Shown: positions 54,175 through 63,516, counted from the first letter of the stretch. The stretch: 64,000 bases of DNA from Azospirillum sp. TSH58 (GCF_003119115.1 NZ_CP022365.1:124001-188000), one strand, 5' to 3'. A program made the numbers and translations. Notes: generated by a model from the sequence alone, not told the origin.

Positions 54175-55422
54175 TCATGCCGGTTTTGGCGCCACGCGTT
54201 CCAACCACGCACGAAGCTGTTCGATACTCACCTCGAAGGAGCACTGATGAATTTGACTGGTATCCCCCGTCGGCACGCCAAAAAACGTATTGTACGATTG
54301 CCCACGCATAGCAGCCAGATCCCAATAAAATGGTTCGACCCACCCATTCGGTGCAAGGTGGAGGATATGCCCGTCCGGAGGACAGAAGACTGTGTTGGTC
54401 ATTGCCGCACCCATGATGCCAACAACATGGGAAGCTTCGTGGAAAGCCTGTCTTTGCTGAGCGAAGCTTAGGCTTTCCGGGAAAATTTCTTCAAACCCAT
54501 ACTCCTCAAGGATGAATCTGATGGCGTCGTTGTTCGTGATGTGGCGAGGGTGCGCTGTCGAGCGGTTCACAAACAGCCTGCGCCGACCCTGCCCGGAAGA
54601 TGACGCCCCGAAACGCTCGTTGCAGATCGCAAGCAAGTGGGCAAGCGACTGCGGGTGCTTGAGGATGGGGTGATAGGATACGGGTGTCACATAGTACAGG
54701 TCATCCACGAAAACCAAGTCTTCTGCCGGCAGGAACATCGGCTTGACCATCCCCGGCTGCGAACGCCCCAACGCGACACCATCGGCACGCACCCCATCGA
54801 TCCGGTCACCCAAGGCCGACATCAACACGGTGATCGGTATCTCCTTCGCAATGAACTCCATTGCTTTAACCGTCGGCAAATCATCAACGAGCCAATGGCC
54901 GTAGTTGGAGGAACCGACCGACCCGATAAACAGGAACGCGCTGCCATCCGGGTCGATGCTTTTGCTTTCGCTCTTTCGACCAGCCCGGACCGCCATCTCC
55001 CGCCCTTTGACTGGACGATCAACCGTACGAAGCATTTCGTAGACCGGAACCAAAGCCCCATCGCAAACGACGAAGACGACGTTGTCGTAAATCGCAGCAT
55101 GCCGAATCCGGACCAATGCCGAGGCCGCTATTTTTGAGAAAAAATCATTAAAATGCTGATAATTTTCATATACTAAACGGATGAAAGACTCATCCGGACC
55201 AGCCAGGAAATCCGGCATGGGGCGCGTGACGGGGTACGGAGGAAACAGTTCCGCCACAACCTCGACTGCCCCTTTGCAAGAACCTGCGAAATCCAGCAGT
55301 GACGGCAACGGAACCTCGCCGTCGTAGAAGCCTCCGTCCCGGTAAATCTGGTCCGCTGCAACGGAGAACATCGCGCGCCAGTCGCGTCCGTCTGCCATAT
55401 GCGGGGTGGGAAGATCGCTCAT
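54175..55422 (-). CDS. GT61-family (DUF563) glycosyltransferase
   Basis: 415 residues. The family's core is visible in the C-terminal half: FIGSVGSSNYGHWLVDDLPTVKAM, RRRLFVNRSTAHPRHITNN, GFEEIFPESLSFAQQRQAFHEAS and VVGIMGAAMTNTVFCPPDG. GT61 includes xylosyl- and GlcNAc-transferases of plants and animals and many unassigned bacterial capsule or O-antigen enzymes. AAAGGAA precedes the ATG. It lies 60 bp after glf on the same strand. Composition is somewhat less GC-rich than the genes at 40-50 kb. Confidence 0.88.
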   Translation of the reverse strand: MSDLPTPHMADGRDWRAMFSVAADQIYRDGGFYDGEVPLPSLLDFAGSCKGAVEVVAELFPPYPVTRPMPDFLAGPDESFIRLVYENYQHFNDFFSKIAASALVRIRHAAIYDNVVFVVCDGALVPVYEMLRTVDRPVKGREMAVRAGRKSESKSIDPDGSAFLFIGSVGSSNYGHWLVDDLPTVKAMEFIAKEIPITVLMSALGDRIDGVRADGVALGRSQPGMVKPMFLPAEDLVFVDDLYYVTPVSYHPILKHPQSLAHLLAICNERFGASSSGQGRRRLFVNRSTAHPRHITNNDAIRFILEEYGFEEIFPESLSFAQQRQAFHEASHVVGIMGAAMTNTVFCPPDGHILHLAPNGWVEPFYWDLAAMRGQSYNTFFGVPTGDTSQIHQCSFEVSIEQLRAWLERVAPKPA

Positions 55423-55482
55423 TGCCCAAATTCCTTTTCATACCCCATCCCGCGCCCAGTACAGGATTAAGGTAAACTGCAC

Positions 55483-56580
55483 TCAACCCGCGGCTAAAGA
55501 ACGGGCAAATTTCATGGCGGCGCCGACGACTTGATGCATATCGTAGTAGCGATAATCGGCCAGACGCCCTCCAATATGATAATTATTAAAATTTGCAATC
55601 CTCTCGCAATATTTACGATGAAGAAGCTCATTATCCGGACTATTCACAGGATAAAATGGTATATCTCCAGGCCGCCAAGCTGCCGGATATTCGCGCGAAA
55701 CAATGGAAAGCGGCGAACTTGTAGGGCTGAAATGACGATGTTCAATGCGCCGGGTATAAGGCACATCCTCATCACCATAGTTAATCACCGCATTACCCAG
55801 GACATTTTCAGATTCGAACCAGTCATGCTCGAAACGAAGTCCGCGATATTCAAGAACCCCAAGATCATAGCCGAAAAACTCATCCAGGGCACCCGTATAT
55901 ATGACATGCTTCGCCTGAGCCGCCAATTCGGTGCGGTTACTCAAAAAATCGACAGACGTGTCAACCTGGATACCATACAGCAGCCCCTGAATCAGCTTGG
56001 CATATCCGCCCTCCGGAATTCCTTGATAAGTATCGTTGAAGTAATTGTTATCATATGTAAACCGGAGCGGCAGCCTTTTGATGATCCAGGGCGGAAGTTC
56101 TCTAGGATTTTTTTGCCACTGCTTCATCGTATAGCCACGGATCAAAAGGTCGTAGATAGTTTTACCAACCATCGACAACGCTTGCTCTTCCAGGTTTTCC
56201 GGCTCACGGTCTAGAATAAGACGCTCCCGTTCAATGATCGCCCGGGCCTCGTCGGGGCTCGTTACACCCCACAGTTGGTTAAAGGTGAACATGTTGAACG
56301 GAAGCGAATACAACTTGCCGCCTGAAATAGAAACCGGTCGATTGACAAAGGGGCGGAACGATGCAAAGCGGTTGACAAAATCCCAAATCTCCCGATTCGA
56401 ACAGTGGAAGATATGGGCACCATAGCTGTGGATGACGATACCTTCCTGCTCTTCCGTATAAACGTTCCCACCGATATGATTCCGTCGCTCCACCACCCGA
56501 ACTCGCCGACCGGAGTCGGCGAGAAGCCGGGCGCACACCGCTCCATAAAGGCCAGAACCAACGATCAGGTAATCATACAT
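55483..56580 (-). CDS. glf: UDP-galactopyranose mutase
   Basis: 365 residues, matching the ~367 of bacterial Glf. FAD-binding DYLIVGSGLYGAVCARLL is at residue 3, followed by RNHIGGNVYTE, the conserved YGAHIFHCS, LPFNMFTFNQLWG, and YTGALDEFFGYDLGVLEYRGL. It converts UDP-galactopyranose to UDP-galactofuranose, the donor for Galf residues, and so depends on GalE. The gene is plainly poorer in G+C than most of the window, with AT-rich codons throughout, which suggests transfer. It is probably in one transcript with the GT61-like gene. Confidence 0.96.
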   Translation of the reverse strand: MYDYLIVGSGLYGAVCARLLADSGRRVRVVERRNHIGGNVYTEEQEGIVIHSYGAHIFHCSNREIWDFVNRFASFRPFVNRPVSISGGKLYSLPFNMFTFNQLWGVTSPDEARAIIERERLILDREPENLEEQALSMVGKTIYDLLIRGYTMKQWQKNPRELPPWIIKRLPLRFTYDNNYFNDTYQGIPEGGYAKLIQGLLYGIQVDTSVDFLSNRTELAAQAKHVIYTGALDEFFGYDLGVLEYRGLRFEHDWFESENVLGNAVINYGDEDVPYTRRIEHRHFSPTSSPLSIVSREYPAAWRPGDIPFYPVNSPDNELLHRKYCERIANFNNYHIGGRLADYRYYDMHQVVGAAMKFARSLAAG

Positions 56581-56731
56581 TTATAGCATCTGCCTTCATG
56601 TTAACACGGCGGCCTGCACTCTCCAGCTTGAACCACCTCGGATACCATTCCTTCGCACAAGAAGCAAAGCGTAGACATAGCAGCATCATACCGCTCGGCA
56701 AGGCGCTTCCTATGTCAGCCGCTGATTTCCG

Positions 56732-57715
56732 TCAGAACAGGTTCCGCGCCTGCAAAAAAAACTCTTCACGTTCGCTCAGGATCTTTCGTCTGTAATATTC
56801 GAAAGCAACAGAGTGATCATCAAAATTTTCCATAATATCGTGCACAAGAGCAATTACCTTGGCGGCATCCCCCTCGGGATCCTCAACTTTGTACTTCCCC
56901 GGAATAGAGATGTCTTCGAAATGTCGCGCTGCGCCGCGCAATCCGGTGATCACGCAGCACCCAGAGATCGCCGCCTCACGCGGCATTCGGTCCTTTCCAG
57001 GGTGATACCCAAAATCCATGTAAATCTTCGAGGTCCGAAAGAAGGACCAGACTTCTTCGGAGGTCAGACCAATCAACGGCTGCCAGATAAACTCCGGCGC
57101 CATTTCTGCAAGTTTTTGCGCAGGCGCTGCCCCTTTATGATTATAAAGAATACGATTGACGCGCTCAGCAGAGGGAGATGGCACAAAGTATTTGGAGTCA
57201 ATGAAGTCAAAAAGAGGGTAAACCTCCTCAATTCCGTGATTTTTCAGAGAAACCTTTGCGTATTGCGACTGCACTAGATGATGGCAATCATAATGATAGA
57301 AATTATCCCAGCCACCAGCCGAATGCACGAACGATAGGGCATTGTCGTAGCTAAGCCACCAGAAGTACTTCTGCAAATGCTCACCGAACTGCAGCCAGTA
57401 AGGCCAAACCTCCGGTAGAACAATGATGTTTTCCGGAGAATCAACAACATCATAAGTGTATGGAACGCCATACTTTATGTAGTCGGGAACAACCGGGTCA
57501 CTAAATTCCTTGAACTCATAGACACTGCGCAACCCATTTGCGGATTGCTTCTTCTTAAGTTCTGGGATTTCGCAATTAATGTACACCATGTATGCATTTC
57601 TTCCGAGAGCCCGCAGAGTGCTGCCCAATTGATGAAGCGCTTCCGGCCCACCCGTTCGCCCTTTCGGCATGCAGAAGATATAAATATTTCCAACGTTATT
57701 TGATGAATACTTCAC
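56732..57715 (-). CDS. Putative GT-B-like glycosyltransferase, family not recognised
   Basis: About 327 residues, low in G+C. I do not recognise the family with certainty. The start NIYIFCMPKGRTGGPEALHQLGSTL resembles a GT-B N-terminal strand with its glycine loop, and GYHPGKDRMPREAAISGCCVITG resembles the donor-side Glu-containing motif of GT-B enzymes. EVWPYWLQFGEHLQKYFWWLS is unusually aromatic. No signal peptide or membrane helix. The GTG at 57715, with GGGGCGG just upstream, seems the better start; a TTG at 57730 is the alternative. It lies 150 bp upstream of glf on the same strand, so a galactofuranosyltransferase is a reasonable guess, no more. Confidence 0.65.
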   Translation of the reverse strand: MKYSSNNVGNIYIFCMPKGRTGGPEALHQLGSTLRALGRNAYMVYINCEIPELKKKQSANGLRSVYEFKEFSDPVVPDYIKYGVPYTYDVVDSPENIIVLPEVWPYWLQFGEHLQKYFWWLSYDNALSFVHSAGGWDNFYHYDCHHLVQSQYAKVSLKNHGIEEVYPLFDFIDSKYFVPSPSAERVNRILYNHKGAAPAQKLAEMAPEFIWQPLIGLTSEEVWSFFRTSKIYMDFGYHPGKDRMPREAAISGCCVITGLRGAARHFEDISIPGKYKVEDPEGDAAKVIALVHDIMENFDDHSVAFEYYRRKILSEREEFFLQARNLF

Positions 57716-58025
57716 GATCCGCCCCAGCAACTATTAGGCAAATTTCCGTTAGAAAAATAAATCAAATTTTGGCAATGTCAAGCTTAACAGTAAGCCAGAG
57801 GCAAAGGCTAAACCCAGCGCTGCTCTGCTTTGGCACTTCGCACCTCATATCTGCAGCGGGCGATAAGAAACGCTCATGCACCGCAAGAGCGGATCTGATC
57901 CGGCACCGCTCCTTGACGAAGTTGCACCATAGCTGAGACAAAGAGCCCTCCAACTGGGACAGCGGGTAGAACTTTTCCGCCTTCGCCGACTCGGCGGTGG
58001 TACAGCGCTCTGCACAGGATCTTCC
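57716..58025. promoter_or_regulatory. AT-rich divergent intergenic region
   Basis: About 310 bp, AT-rich on the left and returning to high GC at the right. No gene is supported. It should hold promoters for the low-GC block (minus) and the GT2 gene (plus), but no convincing consensus pair is visible. Confidence 0.4.
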
Positions 58026-60569
58026 ATGGACAGAACCAATACCTTCCTAACGACACCGCCGCCCCTCGACGCCACCATCGGCGACCTGGGCCGGCGGTCG
58101 CCGGCGGAACCGTTCTACGGGCGCGTGGAGGAATGGAGCGGAACCCGCCTGACCGGTTGGGCGCTGTCGGTGGCACAGCCTGACGCTCCAGTCCCGCTCC
58201 GCATCGCCGTCGGACCGGTCGATGCACCAGCCACCGCCATCGTCGTGCCGGACCGCGAGAGCGGCGTCTTGTCGCAGTTGCTCAGTCGGCCGATGCGCTG
58301 CGGCTTCGACATCGACCTCGCCGCCCTGTTCCCCGGCACCGACCCGGCGCGGACGCCGGTGTCCGTGCGGATTGCGGCGAGCGGACATCTTCTGGAAAAT
58401 GGCCTGTCCGCTCCCGCCGCCCGCAAGGTGGAGGCCAACATCGACAGCGTCGAAGGACCGCGGATCGTCGGTTGGGCGGTCAACACCGAGGACGAGCAGG
58501 AGGCCGTGGCCGTCGACATCGCGGTGGACGGCGTCACCATCGCCGGGGTGGTGGCCAACCAGCAGCGTCGCGACCTGCTGTCGCGCTTCGCCACCTGCGA
58601 CCACGGATTCGAAGTGCTGCTGTCCGTCCGGTCGGGGCGGACGCTCGAGCTGCGCGACCGGCGCGACGGCTCCGTTCTCTTCGGCCCCATTCCCATCGCC
58701 CTGGACGAGCGCAACACCGTCCCGGACGACCGGTTGGCCGACCGGTTGGACGAGCTTGCCGGCATTCTTCGGGAGATCCGGGCCGAGGTGCCGCGCCGCC
58801 GCAATGCCGCCGCCCGCTCTCTCGCCGACTACACCGCCTACTTCAACGATTGCTACGCGGAAACCGCCGCGCGCCGCCAGAGCCTTTCGGCGCGCGCCGC
58901 GGCCCTGTCGGCGCGCCCGTCCTTCTCCGTGGTGATGCCCGTCTGCGATCCGCCGCTGTGGATGCTGGCGGAGGCGATCGAGTCCGTGCGCGCCCAGGCC
59001 TATGGGCATTGGGAGCTGTGCATCGCCGACGATGCATCCCGCGACGACGGGGTCCGCCTGCTGATCCGCCGCGAAGCCGCGCGGGATCCCCGGATCCGGG
59101 CTGTGTTCTGCGAATCCCGCGGCGGGGTGAGCGCCGCCACCAACCGGGCTCTGTCGCTGGCCTCCGGCGACTATGTGGCCTTCCTGGACCATGACGACCG
59201 GCTGTCCGCCGACGCGCTTCTGTGCATGGCCGATGCCTTGCACCGTGACCCCGTGCCAGTGCTGTACAGCGACGAGGACCGCATCGCGCCCGACGGCCGC
59301 CACGTCGCCCCCGCCTTCAAGCCGGACTTCGACCCCGAGCTGCTGACCGCCATCAACTATGTCTGCCACCTCCTGGTGGTCGAACGGCGGCGCCTGCTGG
59401 AGGTGGGCGGTCTGCGGGAGGGGACCGAGGGCGTCCAGGACCACGACCTCGTGCTGCGCCTTCTGGAGCGCGTCGGCGCCGCCGGCATCCGGCATGTTCC
59501 CCGCATCCTCTACCACTGGCGCATCAATCCCGCCTCGCTTTCGGGCGCCGGCGACCACACCGCCATCCTGGCCGGCATCGGGCGCGTGGTCGGCGAGCAT
59601 CTCCAGCGGACCGGCTCCCGCGCCACGGCCACCGCCGACCATGAGACCCACAGCCGCTCCGGCGGGCTGTTCTGCGCCCGGGTCCGCCATCCCCTGCCGC
59701 CTCTTCCCCCGGCAGTGTCCATCGTCGTGCCCACCAGGGATGCCGTCGAATTGGTGGGCGACTGCGTATCGAGCCTGCTGGCGAAGACCGATTATCCGGA
59801 CTACGAGATCGTCCTGGTCGATCACGACAGCGCCGACCCGCGCTCGCGCCCATTCTTCGACAGTCTTGCCCGGGACCCGCGGGTGCGCGTCGTCGATTTC
59901 CACGGCCCCTTCAACTGGGCTGCGATCAACAACGCCGCGGCGTCGGTCTGCCGGGGCGGCGCCCTGTGCTTCCTCAACAACGACATCGTCGCGATCACCC
60001 CGTCCTGGCTGAGCGAGATGGTGTCCCTGCTCGCCCGGCCCGGCGTCGGGGCGGTCGGGGCGAAGCTGCTCTACCCCAACGGAACAGTCCAGCACGCGGG
60101 TGTGGTGCTTGGCGCCGGGGATGCCGCCGGGCAGGTCGCGGGTCATGCCTTCGCCGGTCTCGGTGCGGATGAACCCGGCCATCTCGGCCAAGCCGTGCTC
60201 CCCCGCACCGTCTCGGCGGTCACCGGCGCCTGCCTGCTGACCTCCCGCAACGCGTTCGAGGCGGTCGGGGGCTTCGACATGGTCCATCTGCCGGTGGCTT
60301 ACGCCGATGTGGACTATTGCCTGAAGCTTCAGCAGGCGGGGCTGCGTGTCGTGTGGACCCCGCACGCCCGGCTCTATCATTTCGAAACCCAGACACGCGG
60401 CACCGACGACACGCCGGAGAAAATGGAGCGTCTGGCCGGCGAAGCCCGCCATCTCCGCGCCCGCTGGGGAGACCGGTTGCGTAACGATCCCTTCTACAAC
60501 CCGCATTTCGAGCCGCTCGGACCGACCTACCGGTTGCTCCGTCCATTGCCGGAACAGGATGGCTTCTGA
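58026..60569 (+). CDS. GT2 protein with two GWA domains and two GT2 domains
   Basis: 847 residues. Two copies of the GWA accessory domain come first (~30-105: GTRLTGWALS ... CGFDID; ~135-205: GPRIVGWAVN ... RRDLL ... HGFEVLL). A helical linker follows, then GT2 domain one (~300-540: FSVVMPVCDPPLWMLAEAI, ADDASRDDGV, LDHDDRLSADAL) and GT2 domain two (~562-800: VSIVVPTRDAVELVGDCV, LNNDIVAITPSWLSEM, YADVDYCLKLQQAG). The tandem GT2 layout is like O-antigen polymerising transferases of the WsaE/RgpF surroundings. AGGA precedes the ATG at 8 nt. Back to high GC, unlike the genes at its left. It is followed by three small phage-tail-like genes. Confidence 0.87.
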   Translation: MDRTNTFLTTPPPLDATIGDLGRRSPAEPFYGRVEEWSGTRLTGWALSVAQPDAPVPLRIAVGPVDAPATAIVVPDRESGVLSQLLSRPMRCGFDIDLAALFPGTDPARTPVSVRIAASGHLLENGLSAPAARKVEANIDSVEGPRIVGWAVNTEDEQEAVAVDIAVDGVTIAGVVANQQRRDLLSRFATCDHGFEVLLSVRSGRTLELRDRRDGSVLFGPIPIALDERNTVPDDRLADRLDELAGILREIRAEVPRRRNAAARSLADYTAYFNDCYAETAARRQSLSARAAALSARPSFSVVMPVCDPPLWMLAEAIESVRAQAYGHWELCIADDASRDDGVRLLIRREAARDPRIRAVFCESRGGVSAATNRALSLASGDYVAFLDHDDRLSADALLCMADALHRDPVPVLYSDEDRIAPDGRHVAPAFKPDFDPELLTAINYVCHLLVVERRRLLEVGGLREGTEGVQDHDLVLRLLERVGAAGIRHVPRILYHWRINPASLSGAGDHTAILAGIGRVVGEHLQRTGSRATATADHETHSRSGGLFCARVRHPLPPLPPAVSIVVPTRDAVELVGDCVSSLLAKTDYPDYEIVLVDHDSADPRSRPFFDSLARDPRVRVVDFHGPFNWAAINNAAASVCRGGALCFLNNDIVAITPSWLSEMVSLLARPGVGAVGAKLLYPNGTVQHAGVVLGAGDAAGQVAGHAFAGLGADEPGHLGQAVLPRTVSAVTGACLLTSRNAFEAVGGFDMVHLPVAYADVDYCLKLQQAGLRVVWTPHARLYHFETQTRGTDDTPEKMERLAGEARHLRARWGDRLRNDPFYNPHFEPLGPTYRLLRPLPEQDGF

Positions 60570-60707
60570 AAATATTCCTTGAAACATAGGAAAAAATACT
60601 CCACTGTAGCGCCGTAGCGTCCGATGGGCGCCCGCGCCGTGCCGGTTGGAAACGTCCGGGGTTCCCACCGGGGCGGTGCGGCGGTTGCGCTTTCAGGGAG
60701 ATCGGTC

Positions 60708-61037
60708 ATGCGTTCCTTTCTGTCCCGGGACGATGCCATGGGAAATCCATCCATGGTCATCGCTCCATCCGACACGGCCTTCGCCATCGTGCTGGCCCCC
60801 GGCGTGCCCAAGCAGATCACGGCGCCAGGCGCGGCGGAGACGGTGCTGTTCAACGCCACCGGGCCGTTCTGGTGCAAGATCGGGGGACCGGCGGTGCTGC
60901 CGGCCAACGATGTGCTGGATGGGTCCGCCCCCGAGTTGAACCCGGTTGCCCGGCAGGTCCGCCCCAACGGCGTCATCGGATTGGTCGCCCCGGCGGCCGT
61001 CACCGTCAGCCTGGTGTTCTACGGAGCCGCGGCATGA
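60708..61037 (+). CDS. Small protein of phage-tail type, unassigned
   Basis: About 109 residues. Not recognised as a family. It is beta-rich and low in charge (VIAPSDTAFAIVLAPGVPKQI, LFNATGPFWCKIGGPAVLPAND), resembling small head- or tail-decoration proteins of phages and the short upstream partners of tail-fibre genes. AGGGAG is at ideal distance from the ATG at 60708. Its stop overlaps the ATG of the tail-fibre-like gene (ATGA), so the two proteins are made together. Confidence 0.62.
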   Translation: MRSFLSRDDAMGNPSMVIAPSDTAFAIVLAPGVPKQITAPGAAETVLFNATGPFWCKIGGPAVLPANDVLDGSAPELNPVARQVRPNGVIGLVAPAAVTVSLVFYGAAA

Positions 61038-61828
61038 TCGGCCCGTATCACACGGCGCCGGTCCCCGCCCCCGAGACGCTGGCGCCCCGCAACGATCCGG
61101 TGTTCACCGGGTCCGTCGCCGTTCCGCCGGGCAACAGCGCCGTTCCTGGCCTGCACCTCGACGGGGATGCGGACACCGGCCTGTTCAGCCCCGGCCCGAA
61201 CACGCTGGCCGCCGCGACGGGCGGCGCGGAACGGATGCGGGTCGATTCCGGGGGGCGAGTTCTCGTCGGCGCCACGGCGTCAACCGATACCCTCCCCGGC
61301 TTCTCATCCGTGCTCCAGGTCAACGCCCACACCCAAGTGGCTTTCAGCGGCCTGAACTTCTTCGATAACAACGGAACGGCGGCCCTGGCGCTCGGCAAGT
61401 CGCGCGGCGGCAGCTTCGGCGCCCACGCCCCGGTGCTGAACGGTGATATGCTTGGCTCGATCTGGTTTCTTGCGTCGGACGGCACCCGCTTCTATCGCGG
61501 TGCGCAGATCTTGGGGCAGATCGAGGCAAGCCCGGCTCCGGGTAGCCTGCCGACGCGCCTGCTGTTCTACACCACGCCGACCGGTTCGATCGTCTCGTAC
61601 GAACGGCTGCGCATCTCGGCATCCGGCGCGGTGATGCACAACGGAGCGACCATCGTGGTGGACGAAAACTCTCATCTGGGGCTTCGATCCTACACCGTCG
61701 CCACGCTCCCCAGCGCCGCCGCGGGGACCGGACGCCTTGTCTACGTCGCCGACGGCGCATCGGGCCGGAGGCTCGCGGTCTCCGACGGCACCGGTTGGCG
61801 CTTCCCCGATGGAACCATCGTATCCTGA
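61034..61828 (+). CDS. Phage tail-fibre-like protein
   Basis: About 264 residues. The stretch DGDADTGLFSPGPNTLAAATGG followed by ERMRVDSGGRVLVGAT is a pattern found in many phage tail-fibre and tail-spike proteins (the 'DTGLF...N.l.f.tgG.ermRi...G.v.iGt' repeat; only the first part is quoted here). The C-terminal part (VATLPSAAAGTGRLVYVADGASGRRLAVSDGTGWR) has the fold-cap pattern seen at the end of such fibres. It overlaps the preceding small gene and is 25 bp before another. No other phage structural gene, integrase or lysis gene is in view, so it is a module rather than a prophage. Confidence 0.75.
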   Translation: MIGPYHTAPVPAPETLAPRNDPVFTGSVAVPPGNSAVPGLHLDGDADTGLFSPGPNTLAAATGGAERMRVDSGGRVLVGATASTDTLPGFSSVLQVNAHTQVAFSGLNFFDNNGTAALALGKSRGGSFGAHAPVLNGDMLGSIWFLASDGTRFYRGAQILGQIEASPAPGSLPTRLLFYTTPTGSIVSYERLRISASGAVMHNGATIVVDENSHLGLRSYTVATLPSAAAGTGRLVYVADGASGRRLAVSDGTGWRFPDGTIVS

Positions 61829-61852
61829 ACCCAACACGGGAGCCCTTGCGCC

Positions 61853-62074
61853 ATGCAGATCATCAGCCATCCCTATGAGCTTCTCATCCGCTGGAACCCC
61901 GAAGGCGCGCTTGCCGGCGCCCATGTCCAGTGGCGCCATGTGACGCAGGACGATTCCGGAACCCCCATCGGCGAGACGCTGTCTCCGCCGGTGCCGCTCG
62001 CCAGGGGAATCGCCGACGGCTTTCCGGCCGATGCCTTGTTGACGCCGGACGCCATCGGCACGCTCACAGCTTGA
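61853..62074 (+). CDS. Small protein downstream of the tail-fibre-like gene
   Basis: 73 residues (MQIISHPYELLIRWNPEGAL...). Not recognised. GGGAG lies nine bases before the ATG, the frame keeps the base composition of a real high-GC gene, and it follows the fibre-like gene by 25 bp. Small proteins at this place in phage tail modules are often fibre chaperones or assembly factors, but nothing here proves that. A perfect hairpin follows the stop. Confidence 0.6.
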   Translation: MQIISHPYELLIRWNPEGALAGAHVQWRHVTQDDSGTPIGETLSPPVPLARGIADGFPADALLTPDAIGTLTA

Positions 62075-62084
62075 GGGAAAAGAC

Positions 62085-62111
62085 GCCGGCAGCGACTGGT
62101 CCGCTGCCGGC
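62085..62111 (+). terminator. Hairpin after the phage-tail-like genes
   Basis: GCCGGCAGCG and CGCTGCCGGC pair perfectly (10 bp) around a 7-base loop, 11 bp after the stop. No T run follows, so termination may be Rho-assisted. Confidence 0.55.
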
Positions 62112-62735
62112 GGACGGGCACAGGTTCGCCTGATCCTCACCCAACAATGTCTTCAACTATTACGGCCGAAGGATGGACGAACACGGCTTGGCCTGATAAA
62201 AGTCTTTGCTTTCGATGATGCATTGCCGCACGTCAGACACACATAAGCGCGTGGCGAGAGCACCAGGACGTAAAATAGCAGGATTGGCGAGCCAACGAAA
62301 CTCTCCGGGCTCATAGCGCCCCATGTTTCGTGCGAAGTCACACAGGAAGCAGAATGAGCATCGAGGCAATGATAGCAAGTCCCGAATCTATCAAAGAATC
62401 TGCGAGCTTGTATACTTTGCCTGTTTCGAGATTGATATTAGCAGCGGCTCACATGCGAAGTGCGGTTACCTAGGTATCAGTCATGTGGCTTGCACAGGTG
62501 TGGATTACGTGGTCGATATCGAGCGTGAACCTCTTCCGTTTCCGGACAACAGCGTTTAGAATGTTTATTCAACGAGTTTCTTTTCTTATCTAAGAAGCTT
62601 CCGATGTATGCGTCTAATCCGCGATGCGCTTGTTCCTTTCCATGCAAAGAGGTCTCTACAACCCAGAGAATTCCACATAGCACACGCCCCCACAAATTCT
62701 TACACCGCCCGTTTTAATGCAGGGAATATCTCTTA
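62112..62735. other. AT-rich gap with gene debris
   Basis: About 620 bp with no intact gene. It is visibly lower in G+C than the genes to the left. It contains a methyltransferase remnant (62428-62559). A 72-codon minus-strand frame (62160-62378) shows no family motif and no ribosome binding site and is not called. The last ~50 bp should carry the start signals of the acetyltransferase. Confidence 0.5.
62428..62559 (+). pseudogene. Truncated SAM methyltransferase remnant
   Basis: The translated stretch ends GVDYVVDIEREPLPFPDNSV, which is the strand-2 / strand-3 region of Methyltransf_11 enzymes; the preceding SSGSHAKCGYLGIS is what remains of the glycine loop (compare VLNVGCGQ in the intact gene at 28.8 kb). 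A stop follows where the family continues with VDxVxSSHxLEH, and the remaining two thirds are absent. It is therefore a fragment. Confidence 0.6.
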
Positions 62736-63461
62736 ATGCACGTCATCACGGAAGAGGTCAGAAGCCGCTTTAACCGCGCTGGAATTAATATTCACCCTTC
62801 CATAAATCGGCTTTCCGATATCTCATGCTTCGAACCTCCTTGCAACGTGCTGGCTTATTTACCGTATGACGAATTCAAGATAGGGGCATTCACTTACACG
62901 CAAGGTGGAACATTTTATAAAGCTGAACTTGGACGCTATTGCTCAATTGCTGAAGAAGTGATCGTGGGGCCTCCAAATCATCCGGTGGACTGGCTCTCCT
63001 CAAATCCCTTTCAATATCGCGCCGACCCGAACGGTTGGAACTCGTTCGGTTGGGGGCTGTATCCGGAAAAACGCCCAAGCGACATAAAGTGCCTCAACTA
63101 TGAGACGATCAGCCCTGTTGTGATCGGCTCAGACGTGTGGATTGGGCGACGGGCCATGATAATGGGGGGAGTCACGATCGGTGACGGCGCCATCATCGCA
63201 GCCAACTCGGTGGTTACCAAGGATGTCCCGCCCTTTGCAATCGTTGGCGGCTGCCCGGCACGGTTGATCCGCTACCGTTTCGACGCCAGGACTATGGCGG
63301 ACCTGCTCGAAATCAAATGGTGGCGGTTCGCTTCCTGGGACCTGTTCGGGATTGCCTTTAATGACCCAAGAAGGGCCATTGACCAGATTTGGGAAAGAGT
63401 GGAGCAGCAAAAAATTTCGGAATGGGCGCCGGGTCACATCGGCGTGACCAATCTACGCTAA
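62736..63461 (+). CDS. CatB-type hexapeptide O-acetyltransferase
   Basis: 241 residues. The left-handed beta-helix hexapeptides are evident: [30 protein letters not shown], then [52 protein letters not shown] (each quoted segment is shown only in part here: [46 protein letters not shown]). The catalytic His is in [11 protein letters not shown]. The family (xenobiotic/CatB acetyltransferases) O-acetylates sugars or small hydroxyl compounds from acetyl-CoA; a surface sugar is likely here. AGGGAA is upstream of the ATG. Moderately AT-rich, like its surroundings, and closed by a strong terminator. Confidence 0.9.
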   Translation: MHVITEEVRSRFNRAGINIHPSINRLSDISCFEPPCNVLAYLPYDEFKIGAFTYTQGGTFYKAELGRYCSIAEEVIVGPPNHPVDWLSSNPFQYRADPNGWNSFGWGLYPEKRPSDIKCLNYETISPVVIGSDVWIGRRAMIMGGVTIGDGAIIAANSVVTKDVPPFAIVGGCPARLIRYRFDARTMADLLEIKWWRFASWDLFGIAFNDPRRAIDQIWERVEQQKISEWAPGHIGVTNLR

Positions 63462-63516
63462 AACTCTGCTCCGAAAGGATCCAGCTTGGGCGGGGCTCAC
63501 GGCATCGCCCGAACTG

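Noticed and set aside
62160-62378. Minus-strand 72-codon frame in the AT-rich gap
   Set aside because: No motif and no ribosome binding site; I could not link GRYEPGEFRWLANP to a family with any confidence.
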